Source: Myxococcales bacterium (GTDB lineage: Bacteria > Myxococcota_A > Polyangia > Polyangiales > Ga0077539). From it: a DNA stretch of 64,000 nucleotides. A program made the position numbers and the translations under genes. The notes under the pieces were generated by a model. It was not told the origin of the DNA. It saw only the letters and a list, made by a program, of their open reading frames with translations, and made no database searches. Shown in pieces: positions 9,489 through 17,305 of this stretch (its first letter is position 1; every line of letters begins with the position of its first letter). Where the stretch lies: assembly GCA_030652255.1 (NCBI GenBank), contig JAUSAZ010000118.1:1-64000 (forward strand). The letters run 5' to 3'.

Positions 9489-9770
9489 ATGCTCGGCATC
9501 GCCGTCTGGATCACCATGGGTGCAGTCGTCGGCTTCGTGGCCACCCTTCTCCTGAAGACCGACGAGGTGCAGCGGAACATCGCCGTCAACGTCGCCGCGA
9601 GCGTCGCCGGTGCGGTGATCGGAGGCACCGTCGCGAGGTTCATGGGCTACGGGGGCACCCGACTGGAGGAGGTGCTGTCGTTTCAGGGAGTGCTCCTCGC
9701 GGGCGTCGGCGCCGCCGCGATGCTGGTCGCTGCGAACGTCGTCGCCCTGCGCAGCGAGGCGCCCCGGTAG
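9489..9770 (+). CDS. GlsB/YeaQ/YmgE-family small membrane protein
   Basis: Small integral membrane protein of 93 residues in the transglycosylase-associated/GlsB family, generally linked to envelope or general stress, with no proven enzymatic activity. Three hydrophobic segments are visible at about 4-21, 32-48 and 65-85, with glycines spaced as in the family (helix 1 GIAVWITMGAVVGF; helix 2 VAASVAGAVIGG). The start is fixed by a strong Shine-Dalgarno site. Its TAG stop lies directly against the left arm of the 165-bp palindrome, which may end its transcript. It stands alone on the plus strand between two minus-strand operons. Confidence 0.8.
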   Translation: MLGIAVWITMGAVVGFVATLLLKTDEVQRNIAVNVAASVAGAVIGGTVARFMGYGGTRLEEVLSFQGVLLAGVGAAAMLVAANVVALRSEAPR

Positions 9771-9935
9771 CTCAGAGTGTGTTTGATCGGTTTTTCGATG
9801 AACTCGCTTCAGATCCACGTCGCCTGGCGGCGTCCGATCTCCCTTGCGTAGCAGGAGCTACGCGCGGTCGACCGTCCTTGCCAGACTCGTGTCTCTTCGC
9901 GATTTCACCGAAAAACCGATCAAACACACTCTCAG
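9771..9935. repeat. 165-bp imperfect palindrome (MITE-like or REP-like element)
   Basis: The outer arms 9771-9797 and 9909-9935 are inverted copies of 27 bp with one mismatch; the core of each arm is GTGTTTGATCGGTTTTTCG. Partial complementarity continues inward (CGRTGAAMTCGC), and a perfect 7-bp stem with a 4-base loop, GCGTAGC/GCTACGC (9846-9863), sits within two bases of the centre of symmetry. The element is A/T-richer in its arms than its surroundings. It lies exactly between two convergent genes: the plus gene stops one base before it, and the right arm supplies the stop codon of the minus gene. No reading frame or target-site duplication was found. Confidence 0.85.
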
Positions 9936-10429
9936 TCCGTCGGCTCGCACGGCGCGTCGCGCTCGGCCCACGACCGCAGCCGCTCGACCCGATCGAGCGG
10001 CCAGCGGCTGCCCTCGGGCCAGGTCGCCACCGAGGCGTCCGCCGCCGCCGCGAAGAGCCACCGCCGCGTTCGCGCCACCCGCGCGAAGTCGCGACGACAG
10101 TGCGCCCGCATCACCCGCTCGATGACCGAGCGCGCATAGGGCGCCCGCCGCTCGTCGCCCACGCGGAACACCTCGGCGACCACCCTCGCCCCGGGCGCCC
10201 CGTAGGAGACCAGCCGTCGCACGGCGGGAGACTCCCCGGTGCGAGACGGGTCGGGGTCGTCCGCGAGGTGCGCCGCCAGCCACCGCAGCTCGCTCTCCCG
10301 GATGCGCGCGCCCGCGTCGGGGTCGGGCGTCCCGACGGGCTCCCCTGCGCCCGCGAGCGTGGCCCCGCCGGGAGGAGCGCTCGCGCACGCCGTCAGCAAC
10401 AGCAGCCCGATCGCCGCGCGCCCGATCAC
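9932..10429 (-). CDS. Hypothetical lipoprotein
   Basis: A protein of 165 residues that I do not recognise. Its N-terminus is a short lipoprotein signal with lipobox LLTAC, followed by a Gly/Pro/Ala-rich linker and a helical, Arg-rich C-terminal region with three Cys or Trp-flanked segments (HCRRDF, RRWLF, RSWAERDAPC). It starts at GTG 10429, overlapping the stop of the YgfZ-like gene (GTGA), so the two are coupled. The last codon and stop lie at the edge of the palindromic element, and the TGA is contributed by the element itself. Its C-terminus may therefore have been reset by insertion of that element. Confidence 0.65.
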   Translation of the reverse strand: MIGRAAIGLLLLTACASAPPGGATLAGAGEPVGTPDPDAGARIRESELRWLAAHLADDPDPSRTGESPAVRRLVSYGAPGARVVAEVFRVGDERRAPYARSVIERVMRAHCRRDFARVARTRRWLFAAAADASVATWPEGSRWPLDRVERLRSWAERDAPCEPTD

Positions 10430-11310
10430 GTCGCCCAGTCCGCTGGCGTGCCGTCGATCTCCAGCGATGGGCGCTTCTCCAGCGTCGCGTACTTCACCAT
10501 CGCGAGCAGCCGCGCGGGCTCGCTCCCCATCGCCGGCGCCGTGCCCGTCACCCTGCCCACCACCTTGCCCTCGGCCAGCACCTCCGCGCCGACCTCCGGA
10601 ACCTTACCAGCCTGGGTAAGGCTCGCCAGCTGCCGCTGCACGTGGCCGCGCATCTCCAGCCGACACACCACCTCCTGCCCGAGGTAGCAGCCCTTCTGGA
10701 ACGACACCGCCCGCGCCGTGATGGCCGCCTCCTGGACGTAGTTGTCGGGGCCGAAGTCGGCGCCCCAGCGCGGCCGCCCCTGCGCGACCGACTCGGCGTC
10801 GAAGGCCTCGCGGGACACCGGCGTCACGCCCTCGGCGCTCGGCGCTTCGCCCCCGTCGCCCACCAGCACGTCGACGCCGCCGCGGCCCAGGCGGTCGGCC
10901 GTGGAGCGCCCCGCCCAGGCCTCTGTCGCCGCCAGGGCAGCGGGCCCCTGCACGGTGAACACCCGCTCGGGGGTCGCCTCGAGCGTCACGTCTTCCATCA
11001 CGATGAAGCGCTCGAAGTGCACCATCAGCGCCTCGCGCTGCGCCGCCGGGACCACCACCCGCAGCGCGTCGTCGGCGCGGTGCACGAAGGCGTCGCCCAG
11101 CAGCTTGCCCTTCACCGCCACGATGGCGGTGTACATCCCGTGGCCCGCCGCGAGCGGGCGCAGGTCGGCGGTCACCACGCCGTTGAGCCAGGTGAGCTGG
11201 TCGTCGCCGCGGACGGTGATCACGGCGCGGTCGTCGAGCCAGAGGCCGCCCGCGGACTCACGGAGCGCGCGGACCTGATCGACGAGCGACGGGTCGGTAG
11301 GAGCTTGCAT
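10426..11310 (-). CDS. ygfZ: YgfZ/GcvT-fold folate-binding protein
   Basis: Tetrahydrofolate-binding protein of the YgfZ/IBA57 family, involved in assembly or repair of certain Fe-S enzymes. The family signature KGCYxGQE appears as FQKGCYLGQEVVCRLE, with the conserved redox-relevant Cys. The N-terminal half shows the GcvT-like RGDDQLTWLNGVVT segment. The start at ATG 11310 gives 294 residues, a usual length. It runs into the small lipoprotein gene through a GTGA overlap. One copy of the 20-bp interrupted palindrome (10602-10621) lies inside its coding sequence near the 3' end. Confidence 0.85.
   Translation of the reverse strand: MQAPTDPSLVDQVRALRESAGGLWLDDRAVITVRGDDQLTWLNGVVTADLRPLAAGHGMYTAIVAVKGKLLGDAFVHRADDALRVVVPAAQREALMVHFERFIVMEDVTLEATPERVFTVQGPAALAATEAWAGRSTADRLGRGGVDVLVGDGGEAPSAEGVTPVSREAFDAESVAQGRPRWGADFGPDNYVQEAAITARAVSFQKGCYLGQEVVCRLEMRGHVQRQLASLTQAGKVPEVGAEVLAEGKVVGRVTGTAPAMGSEPARLLAMVKYATLEKRPSLEIDGTPADWAT
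10602..10621. repeat. 20-bp interrupted palindrome, copy A (CCTTAC-N8-GTAAGG)
   Basis: Perfect six-base inverted halves around an 8-base spacer (CAGCCTGG), inside the ygfZ coding sequence. It uses the very rare tetranucleotide TTAC in a 72% G+C genome. One of five copies sharing the 6-8-6 design. Confidence 0.55.
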
Positions 11311-11350
11311 GGCAGCGTGCGTAGGCTCCCGCGCGGGGCGATGCAAGCCG

Positions 11351-12139
11351 CTACGGGTCGACCACGCGGATGCCGAGGTGGTTGCCCACGCGGCGCTCGA
11401 CGCGGTCGCTCGGGCGGTTCACCACGCCCCCCTCGGCGGCGATGTAGAGCTCGGTGCTCCCGCCGCCGTCGAGGTTGATGGCGTCCGAGGCCCCGAACTC
11501 CTCCATGAGCGGAATGAGCCCGAGGGAGGTCATGCCCGGGATTCCGCTGCGTCGACCGTCGACCACAGCGAGCACCAGGGTGTCCCCGCCCGGCGTCGCC
11601 CCGAGGGCGGTGCGCGGGTGGAAGCGGTACATCCCGATGGGCTCCTCGGGTTCGAAGACCACGGCCCCGCGCTCGAGCAGACGGGGCCAGCCCGTGATGA
11701 CCTGCCGGGCCCAGGCCAGCTCGCAGGTCGTCGGACGGTCGACGCTCTCGAAGAAGGCCAGGCGGGTCCCGCCCGCCCGCGGCCCGAAGGCCACCGAGGC
11801 GCCGCAGCGGTCGCGGTAGGCATCGCGCCAGACGCGCCCGTCGCCCATCGCGAGCCCGCAGGTGGAGCCGTCGAAGAAGTTGGCGTTGATGGCGATCTGG
11901 GCGCCGTACTCCTGCGCGAAGCCGCTCACCGACACGTGGCGATCGACCGGCCGGGTGGCCACGACGTCCACCCCGGGGCAGTGCAGGTCGATGAGTACGA
12001 CGTGGGCGTCCTGGCCGGGGAGCTCGCGGTGGATGTGCTGCACGCAGCGGTAGGGCCGGGTGACCCGATCGACCGCCGTGGCGTGCGCGCCGACGAGCGA
12101 GAGGGCGAGCGTGAGGAGGGAGGTGCGAGCGGGGTTCAT
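11351..12139 (-). CDS. Exported phosphodiester-glycosidase-like (NAGPA-type) protein
   Basis: A protein of 262 residues with a signal peptide (ending near AHA-TA) and a domain related to the N-acetylglucosamine-1-phosphodiester alpha-N-acetylglucosaminidase (NAGPA) family. Family marks are IAINANFF (about 85-92), LVLAVVDGRRSGIPGMT, and the near-invariant DAINLDGGGSTELY late in the protein. In other bacteria this fold is found in exported or spore/biofilm-related proteins that probably cleave phosphodiester-linked sugars. It overlaps the stop of the preceding paralogue by ATGA and is about 40% alike to it in the core motifs, so the pair looks like a tandem duplication. Substrate unknown. Confidence 0.75.
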   Translation of the reverse strand: MNPARTSLLTLALSLVGAHATAVDRVTRPYRCVQHIHRELPGQDAHVVLIDLHCPGVDVVATRPVDRHVSVSGFAQEYGAQIAINANFFDGSTCGLAMGDGRVWRDAYRDRCGASVAFGPRAGGTRLAFFESVDRPTTCELAWARQVITGWPRLLERGAVVFEPEEPIGMYRFHPRTALGATPGGDTLVLAVVDGRRSGIPGMTSLGLIPLMEEFGASDAINLDGGGSTELYIAAEGGVVNRPSDRVERRVGNHLGIRVVDP

Positions 12140-13419
12140 GCAGCCGGGCGGCGGCGCCGACGGAGCGCCGCGACCAGCGAGCCGAACACGCCGAGCACGC
12201 CCCACGCAAGGCCCGACGGCGCCCCCGGGCGGGTGCTGCACCCGAAGCCCATGGAGGCCGTCATCACCTGCGGCGCGGGCTCTGCGGCCGGCGCGGCGGG
12301 GGCGTCGGGCGCGCGCACCGCGACGTTGAAGCGGATGGGCTCGTCGACGAGCAGCCCCCCTTCGGGCGTGACGAGGCGCGCGCGGAGCGAGGTGTTGCCG
12401 AAGGTGCGCGGCACCCACGACACCTCGAAGCGCCCGACGCCCCCGGGCGGGACCTCCTCGGCCGCGCGGGCGGTCCAGGTGCGCCCGCCGTCGGTGAGCT
12501 CCACCGTGGGGCCCTCGACGCCCGACCACGCGCGGCGGCCGGTGTTGCGCGCCTCGACCCAGACCTTCGCGGGCTGCCCCGCGGTCACGGCGACCGGGGC
12601 GCCGCGGTCGGTGATCTGCCCGGCGTACCAGGCCGCGCCGGGACGCAGCCGGATGCCGAGGTGGGTGATCACCGCGCGCTCGTGGCGGTCGCTCGGGCGG
12701 TTGACCACGCGGGAGTTCATCACGAGGGTGGTCGACCCGCCGCCGTCCAGGTTGATGGCGTCGTGGGCGCCGAACTCCCGCAGCACGTCGACCATCTGGA
12801 AGCCGGTGAGCCCCTGCACCCCGGGGCGCCGCCCGTCGGCGCTCAGCAGGATCATCGTGCGGTGGTCGGCCGTGAGCGCCGCCGCGGTGCGGGGGTTGGG
12901 GCGGTAGAGGTGCTGCGGGCGCACCCAGTTGCGGGGCGCCTGGCCGCCGCGCATGAGCCAGGGCTTGCCGCTCCAGGCCTCGGTGATGAGCGCGGGGAGC
13001 GGGCCGTGCGGCGAGGCGCTGGTGTCGAGCGCGATGGCGTTGTTGTCGGGGCCCACCCCGATGGTCGCCACGCAGCCGTCTTCGTAGATGCGGGGGTAGA
13101 CCTCGCCGCCGCCCGCCGCGAGGCCGCAGGAGCCGCGGCCCCAGAAGTTGGCGTTGATGGCGACGACGGCGTCGTAGCGCCGGGCGAACTGGGTGGTGGT
13201 GGTGAAGCGGTCCTCGGGGCGGGTCGCGACGACGGACACCTCGGGGCTGCCGAGGTCGACGAGCACGACGTGGAGGTCGACCCCGGGGCGCACCCGGTGG
13301 AGGTGCCGGATGCCCGGGTGCGGCGAGGTCCAGCGGTCGACCGCCGACGCCGCCGACGGAACCGCCGTCATCGCCACCACCGCCGCAAGGGCCCCAGCGC
13401 TCCACCGCGAGTCGTACAT
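12136..13419 (-). CDS. Phosphodiester-glycosidase-like surface protein with Ig-like domain and MYXO-CTERM tail
   Basis: Protein of 427 residues: signal peptide (cleavage after SAASA), NAGPA-type domain with VAINANFWG and DAINLDGGGST, then an Ig-like beta domain of about 90 residues (VEARNTGRRAW ... FEVSWVPRTFGNTSLRA, reminiscent of NBR1-like central domains), an Ala/Pro linker and the tail GFGCSTRPG, one hydrophobic helix and RRRRR. That tail fits the MYXO-CTERM sorting signal, whose Cys is thought to be processed and anchored at the outer surface in myxobacteria. It is coupled by ATGA to a smaller paralogue lacking the Ig domain and the tail, so one of the pair is probably surface-held and the other soluble. 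ATG 13419 is chosen because the signal peptide starts right after it. Confidence 0.8.
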   Translation of the reverse strand: MYDSRWSAGALAAVVAMTAVPSAASAVDRWTSPHPGIRHLHRVRPGVDLHVVLVDLGSPEVSVVATRPEDRFTTTTQFARRYDAVVAINANFWGRGSCGLAAGGGEVYPRIYEDGCVATIGVGPDNNAIALDTSASPHGPLPALITEAWSGKPWLMRGGQAPRNWVRPQHLYRPNPRTAAALTADHRTMILLSADGRRPGVQGLTGFQMVDVLREFGAHDAINLDGGGSTTLVMNSRVVNRPSDRHERAVITHLGIRLRPGAAWYAGQITDRGAPVAVTAGQPAKVWVEARNTGRRAWSGVEGPTVELTDGGRTWTARAAEEVPPGGVGRFEVSWVPRTFGNTSLRARLVTPEGGLLVDEPIRFNVAVRAPDAPAAPAAEPAPQVMTASMGFGCSTRPGAPSGLAWGVLGVFGSLVAALRRRRRPAA

Positions 13420-13638
13420 GTAGGCAGGGTCGGGGCGAGGGCCCCGGGGCCGCAAGATTTGGGCGGCTGGTCGTCGAGCGCGTGCTGATTCCTTGCACTG
13501 GCGGCGTTTCAAGCGACGCGCCGACGATGCCACGAACCACCCGATCGCGAAACCGCGCGGAGCATCCTCCGCATGATCGCGCGCTGCCGAGGGACTGCTT
13601 GGGAATGGCGCCGCGCCGGACCACAATGCAGCGCGAGC

Positions 13639-14907
13639 ATGAAGGTCCACTGGCGTCACTGGTGCGCAGCCTCGATCACCGTCCACGCGGCGGTGATGGG
13701 CGCGCTCTCGACCGCCCGCCCCGCCGCCCCTCGCGTCGCGCCAACCGCGCCTCCGCGGGCGCTGAGCGTCCCGGTGGACTTCACCGCCAGCGCCGCGCCG
13801 CCACCGCTCGCGCCGACGGGTCTGCCCGTAGCGCCGTCAGTGCCCGATGCCCTCGGCGGCATCGCCCACCGGCAGAACCTCGATGCCGAGCAGCCCGGCG
13901 AGCGAGGCGACGGTCGCAGCCTGGAGCGCGGTCGGCAGATGGCCGCGCGCGCCGAGCGGGTCAACCTCGACGAGCGCCTGCTCGACGCCACCCACGGCTC
14001 GCAGGAGCAGCGCATCGCCACCGCGCGGCGCCGCGCCTCGCCGCAAGACGACCGCCGCACCCCACACCCCGACGAGGACCCGTGGGTGTCCACCGGCGAC
14101 GGGGTGCTCCTGCTGCGCGTACCGCACGCCGCCGCGCTCCCCGCCGCGGGCGCCGCGTCCCGGTCGGTGGCCACCGTGGCCATGCGCGCCGGGCCCGCGC
14201 CGCCCGGCGCAGCCTTACCTGATGCCGTATTCGTGGGTCCCGGCCGAGGCGACCGCGACCTCGCGGCGCGCCCCCGCCCGGGCGTCGCCGGCGCCGACGG
14301 AGCGAGGGCGCGGGTGGCCGGCCCGGTGGCGATGCAGCGCCCGGCGGTGAACCAGGGTCACGCGTCGACCACCAGCGACCGCCTCGCGCCGCGCACCAGC
14401 GACGACGCCGACGCCGCGCTCCTGGCCGCGTCGATGCTGCGCGACCACCTCAACGCCTCGGTGCAGGACGGGCCCCGACGGGCGGTCGGCGAGGGCGGCG
14501 TCGGCGGCGGCGGCGCGCCGGGCTCCGGCGGGGGCGTCGGTCGCGGCGGCGTGGCGCGCTCCCTCGGCGACGGCGACGGGTGGATCGCGCTGGGCACCGA
14601 AGACGCCCGCTACATCCGGTACCTCCACGAGGTGCGCCGTCGGCTGCAGCCCCTCTGGCGCGACGCCTTCCCCTACGACGAGGCGCTGCGGCTGCGGCAG
14701 GGCACCGTGGTGCTCCAGTTCGTGATCGCGCGGGACGGCAGCGTGCACGCCACGGCGGTGAGCCGGCGCAGCGGCGTCGATCGCTTCGACGCCAACGTGC
14801 TCGCGGCGGTCTCCCGGGCCCGGCTGCCGCCCATCCCCGCGGCGCTGGGACACTCGGAGCTCCGGATCCGGGCGCCCTTCGAGTTCAGCAACCCGGTGGT
14901 GCGCTGA
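13639..14907 (+). CDS. TonB-family energy-transducer-like protein
   Basis: Protein of 422 residues with an N-terminal hydrophobic anchor (about 8-22, weak), a long Ala/Pro/Arg-rich, probably extended periplasmic spacer (about 25-270), a Gly-rich stretch (GEGGVGGGGAPGSGGG), and a C-terminal TonB-like domain of about 95 residues. That domain has the order YIRYLHEVRRRLQPLW, GTVVLQFVIARDGSV, VSRRSGVDRFD and a final Pro-flanked strand LPPIPAAL. TonB proteins transmit proton-motive force to outer-membrane transporters. No exbB/exbD or receptor gene lies in the window, and the anchor is poor, so AgmX/PglI-like or gliding-type roles of myxobacterial TonB-domain proteins are alternatives. A copy of the 20-bp palindrome lies inside at 14213-14232. 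Confidence 0.7.
   Translation: MKVHWRHWCAASITVHAAVMGALSTARPAAPRVAPTAPPRALSVPVDFTASAAPPPLAPTGLPVAPSVPDALGGIAHRQNLDAEQPGERGDGRSLERGRQMAARAERVNLDERLLDATHGSQEQRIATARRRASPQDDRRTPHPDEDPWVSTGDGVLLLRVPHAAALPAAGAASRSVATVAMRAGPAPPGAALPDAVFVGPGRGDRDLAARPRPGVAGADGARARVAGPVAMQRPAVNQGHASTTSDRLAPRTSDDADAALLAASMLRDHLNASVQDGPRRAVGEGGVGGGGAPGSGGGVGRGGVARSLGDGDGWIALGTEDARYIRYLHEVRRRLQPLWRDAFPYDEALRLRQGTVVLQFVIARDGSVHATAVSRRSGVDRFDANVLAAVSRARLPPIPAALGHSELRIRAPFEFSNPVVR
14213..14232. repeat. 20-bp interrupted palindrome, copy B (CCTTAC-N8-GTATTC)
   Basis: The left half is identical to copy A; the right half is GTATTC, the same variant half-site found in copy D. The spacer is CTGATGCC. It sits inside the TonB-like coding sequence. 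Confidence 0.4.
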
Positions 14908-14914
14908 GGGGGCT

Positions 14915-16039
14915 TCAGACGAGGCGGGCGGCGACGTGGCCCAGGGCGACGAGGTCGTAGACGTCCTCGTCGAGGGTGGGCACCACGACGTGGCGGGGCA
15001 CCGAGGCCATCTCGCGGCGCGCGCGGGTGACCTCGAAGGCGTCGCGGCGCGCCCAGGTGGCCATGTCGCGCCACGCCCGGGAGAACGACGCGCCGAGGTC
15101 GGCCGCCCCGGGGATGCTGGCGTCGGAGAGCAGGCCCGCGAGGCGGTCGGCGCTGGGGGTCGGGAGGTCTTCGGCCTGGCGCACCCGGTTCATCACCAGG
15201 GCCTCGGCGTTCATCTGATGCTTCTGGAGGTGGTCGACGAAGAACATCGCCTCGCCGACGGCCATCGGGTCGGGCGAGCTGACCACCACGAAGGCGACCT
15301 CCTTGCCCATGAGCGCGTCGCGCACCTTCGAGGCCCGCTCGCGAAAGCCTCCGAAGAGCGACTGGAGGTCGGCCAGGAACTCCGCCACCTGCGAGAGGAA
15401 GTCCGCGCCGGTGAAGGTTCCGAGGCCCGAGAGCACCTTGGCCATGGCCTTGGAGAGCAGGTTGAGCGACAGCTTGCCGGTGCGCTCGAAGGCCCCGACG
15501 AAGGCCTGGATCGCCGGCGAGTCGACGGCCTCGATCATCTTGTCGGGCGCCTCGAGGAAGTCGAGGGCGTTGGAGGTCGGCGGCGTGTCGAGCACGATGA
15601 GGTCGTAGCGGGGGTCGTCGCGCAGGGCGTAGAGCTTCTCCATCGCCATGTACTCGGGCGTGCCCGCGAGCGAGCCGGAGACCTCCTTGTAGATCCGGTT
15701 GTTGAGGATGCGGTCGCGGGTCGCCGGGTTGCTGGAGTAGCGCGTGACGAGGGCGTCGAAGGTGCCGCGCACGTCGAGCATCATCGCCGTGAGCGTGCCC
15801 TCCCCCTCGGTGCGCCACAGCGCGGGGTCGATCTCCTGCGCCTCGTGGGCCATCTCGCGCAGCCCGAGCGAGGTCGCGAGGCGCTTCGCCGGATCGATGG
15901 TCAGGCAGAGCACCCGTCGCCCGCGGCGCGCCGCCGCGAGGGCCAGCGCCGCGGCGATGGTGGTCTTGCCCACGCCGCCACATCCGACGGTCACGATCAC
16001 ACGCTTCGTCGTGAAGAGGTCACCGAGGCTCGTCAACAT
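14915..16039 (-). CDS. ArsA/GET3-family ATPase with atypical Walker A
   Basis: P-loop ATPase of 374 residues in the ArsA/GET3 (anion-transporting/tail-anchored-protein-targeting) family. The Walker A loop is VGCGGVGKTT (residues 18-27): the catalytic-loop Lys25 is present, but the signature lysine of deviant Walker motifs (KGGVGKT) is Cys20. Other family segments are LTIDPAKRLATSLGL, LDTPPTSNALDFLEAP (switch II), and VVSSPDPMAVGEAMFF. A similar lack of the signature lysine is known in one of the two tandem ArsA-like proteins of actinobacteria. There are no ars genes nearby, so arsenite transport is unlikely. It follows the Kelch lipoprotein on the same strand after 86 bp. Start ATG 16039 lies shortly before the P-loop. 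Confidence 0.8.
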   Translation of the reverse strand: MLTSLGDLFTTKRVIVTVGCGGVGKTTIAAALALAAARRGRRVLCLTIDPAKRLATSLGLREMAHEAQEIDPALWRTEGEGTLTAMMLDVRGTFDALVTRYSSNPATRDRILNNRIYKEVSGSLAGTPEYMAMEKLYALRDDPRYDLIVLDTPPTSNALDFLEAPDKMIEAVDSPAIQAFVGAFERTGKLSLNLLSKAMAKVLSGLGTFTGADFLSQVAEFLADLQSLFGGFRERASKVRDALMGKEVAFVVVSSPDPMAVGEAMFFVDHLQKHQMNAEALVMNRVRQAEDLPTPSADRLAGLLSDASIPGAADLGASFSRAWRDMATWARRDAFEVTRARREMASVPRHVVVPTLDEDVYDLVALGHVAARLV

Positions 16040-16104
16040 CGGGCGGACCGTAGTCCGTCCCCTCCCCCCCGCGCAACCGCGACCGCAGTCCCTCCACGGC
16101 GGAG

Positions 16105-16124
16105 GTTTACAGGGGTTGGTAAAG
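16105..16124. repeat. 20-bp interrupted palindrome, copy C (GTTTAC-N8-GTAAAG)
   Basis: Intergenic copy, one base past the stop of the Kelch lipoprotein gene and 66 bp upstream of the ArsA-family start. The spacer is AGGGGTTG. It is the only copy fully outside coding sequence, so it could act as an operator or a transcript-end hairpin. Confidence 0.55.
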
Positions 16125-16125
16125 C

Positions 16126-17244
16126 TCAGCGCAGCGCGAAGCCGTCGCCCCGCAGCCCCGCGGCGCCGCTGCCCCAGAGCACGAGCACCTGCCGCCCATC
16201 GGGTACGCCCACCGCGTCGGCGCGCGCCTCCGGGGGGCCGCCCCCGGGCAGCGGGGTCCATCGACCGGTGGCGACGTCGAGGACGGCGCCGTCGCCGCGC
16301 AGCCCATCGGTGTCACGACCGCCCCACGCCACGACCCCGGAGGGCGCCGCGACGGCCGTCACGCCCCAGCGACCGGCGGTGGGCGCCGGGTCGATGGGAC
16401 GCCAGCGCCCGGTGCTCCACTCGAAGACCGCGGCGGCGTCGCTGCCGACGGCGACGAGCCCGCCGGGCACCTCGACGGCGAAGGGCGCCGTGCGCGCGCC
16501 CGGCGCGCCGTCGAGGTCGACCGGGATCCAGCGCGACGATGCGAGGTCGAGGACGGCGGCGTCTTCGGCGCCGAGGGCGAGCGCCTCACCCGCGCCGCCC
16601 CAGATCAGCACCCTGGTCCCATCGGGCGACACCGCGGTGAAGCCCCGGTGCCTCGCCCTCGGACCGCCCTCCGGCAGCGCGCTCCATCGCCGGGTGGCCG
16701 GGTCGTAGCGGGCGCCGTCGGCGAAGTCGTTGCCGTCCGCGTCGCGGCCGCCCCACAGGATCCACTCGCGGCCGGTGAAGGCGCTGGCCATCGCGCCGCG
16801 GGCGGCCGGCGCGCCCTCCGTGGCGATGGGCAGCCAGCGGTTGCTCGCGGCCTCCCAGCAGGCCCCATCGTCGAGGGCCTCACCCGCGGACTCGCCGCCC
16901 CAGATGCAGAGCGCGTCGCCGGTCCACGCTGCGGCATGGGCAGTGCGGGGCCGGGGGGCGCCCTCGGCGGGGAGGCCTTGCCACCGGGCGCCGTCCCAGC
17001 GCCAGCCGTCGCCGAGGAGGTCGCTCGCGCCGCGGCCCCCGAACACGATCGCGCCGCCGGGGATCGGGGTGACGCTCGGAAATTGCCGGGGTGGGGGTAG
17101 CTCGGGGCCGTCGTACGCGGCCCATCGCAGGGGGTGGGTCATCCCGCGGAGGGTAGCGCCCTCCTCGCGGGCTCGGAAGTTGGAGCACGCCGTCGTGAGC
17201 GCGGCCGCCACGACGAGGACCAGGAGGCGGGTGGGGTGGGTCAT
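16126..17244 (-). CDS. Kelch-repeat lipoprotein (beta-propeller)
   Basis: Exported lipoprotein of 372 residues (signal with lipobox LTTAC), then six or so Kelch-type blades. Each blade has a central pattern of small hydrophobic run, GG, R/D, and a following W (VFGGRGASD, CIWGGESAG, ILWGGRDADG, LIWGGAGEA, VAWGGRDTDG, VLWGSGAAG). Blades of this kind form a beta-propeller used for binding rather than catalysis; no catalytic residues are evident. It is divergent from the zinc-ribbon membrane gene, with only 61 bp between the two starts. The start at ATG 17244 is chosen because it opens the lipoprotein signal. Confidence 0.8.
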   Translation of the reverse strand: MTHPTRLLVLVVAAALTTACSNFRAREEGATLRGMTHPLRWAAYDGPELPPPRQFPSVTPIPGGAIVFGGRGASDLLGDGWRWDGARWQGLPAEGAPRPRTAHAAAWTGDALCIWGGESAGEALDDGACWEAASNRWLPIATEGAPAARGAMASAFTGREWILWGGRDADGNDFADGARYDPATRRWSALPEGGPRARHRGFTAVSPDGTRVLIWGGAGEALALGAEDAAVLDLASSRWIPVDLDGAPGARTAPFAVEVPGGLVAVGSDAAAVFEWSTGRWRPIDPAPTAGRWGVTAVAAPSGVVAWGGRDTDGLRGDGAVLDVATGRWTPLPGGGPPEARADAVGVPDGRQVLVLWGSGAAGLRGDGFALR

Positions 17245-17289
17245 CGCGCGCGGTCTTCGTTCTCGACCGACGCGGTGTTTCGTCCGGGA

Positions 17290-17295
17290 TAGACT
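17290..17295 (+). promoter_or_regulatory. Candidate -10 element (TAGACT) giving a near-leaderless transcript
   Basis: TAGACT lies ten bases before ATG 17306 in the short divergent gap. No convincing -35 is seen. If used, transcription would start within about four bases of the start codon, and no Shine-Dalgarno sequence is present, which fits a leaderless message. Confidence 0.3.
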
Positions 17296-17305
17296 CCGCG
17301 CCACG

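Noticed and set aside
13415..13422. TACATGTA palindrome at a gene start
   Set aside because: Eight bases only and overlaps the ATG; no second copy or symmetry beyond this.
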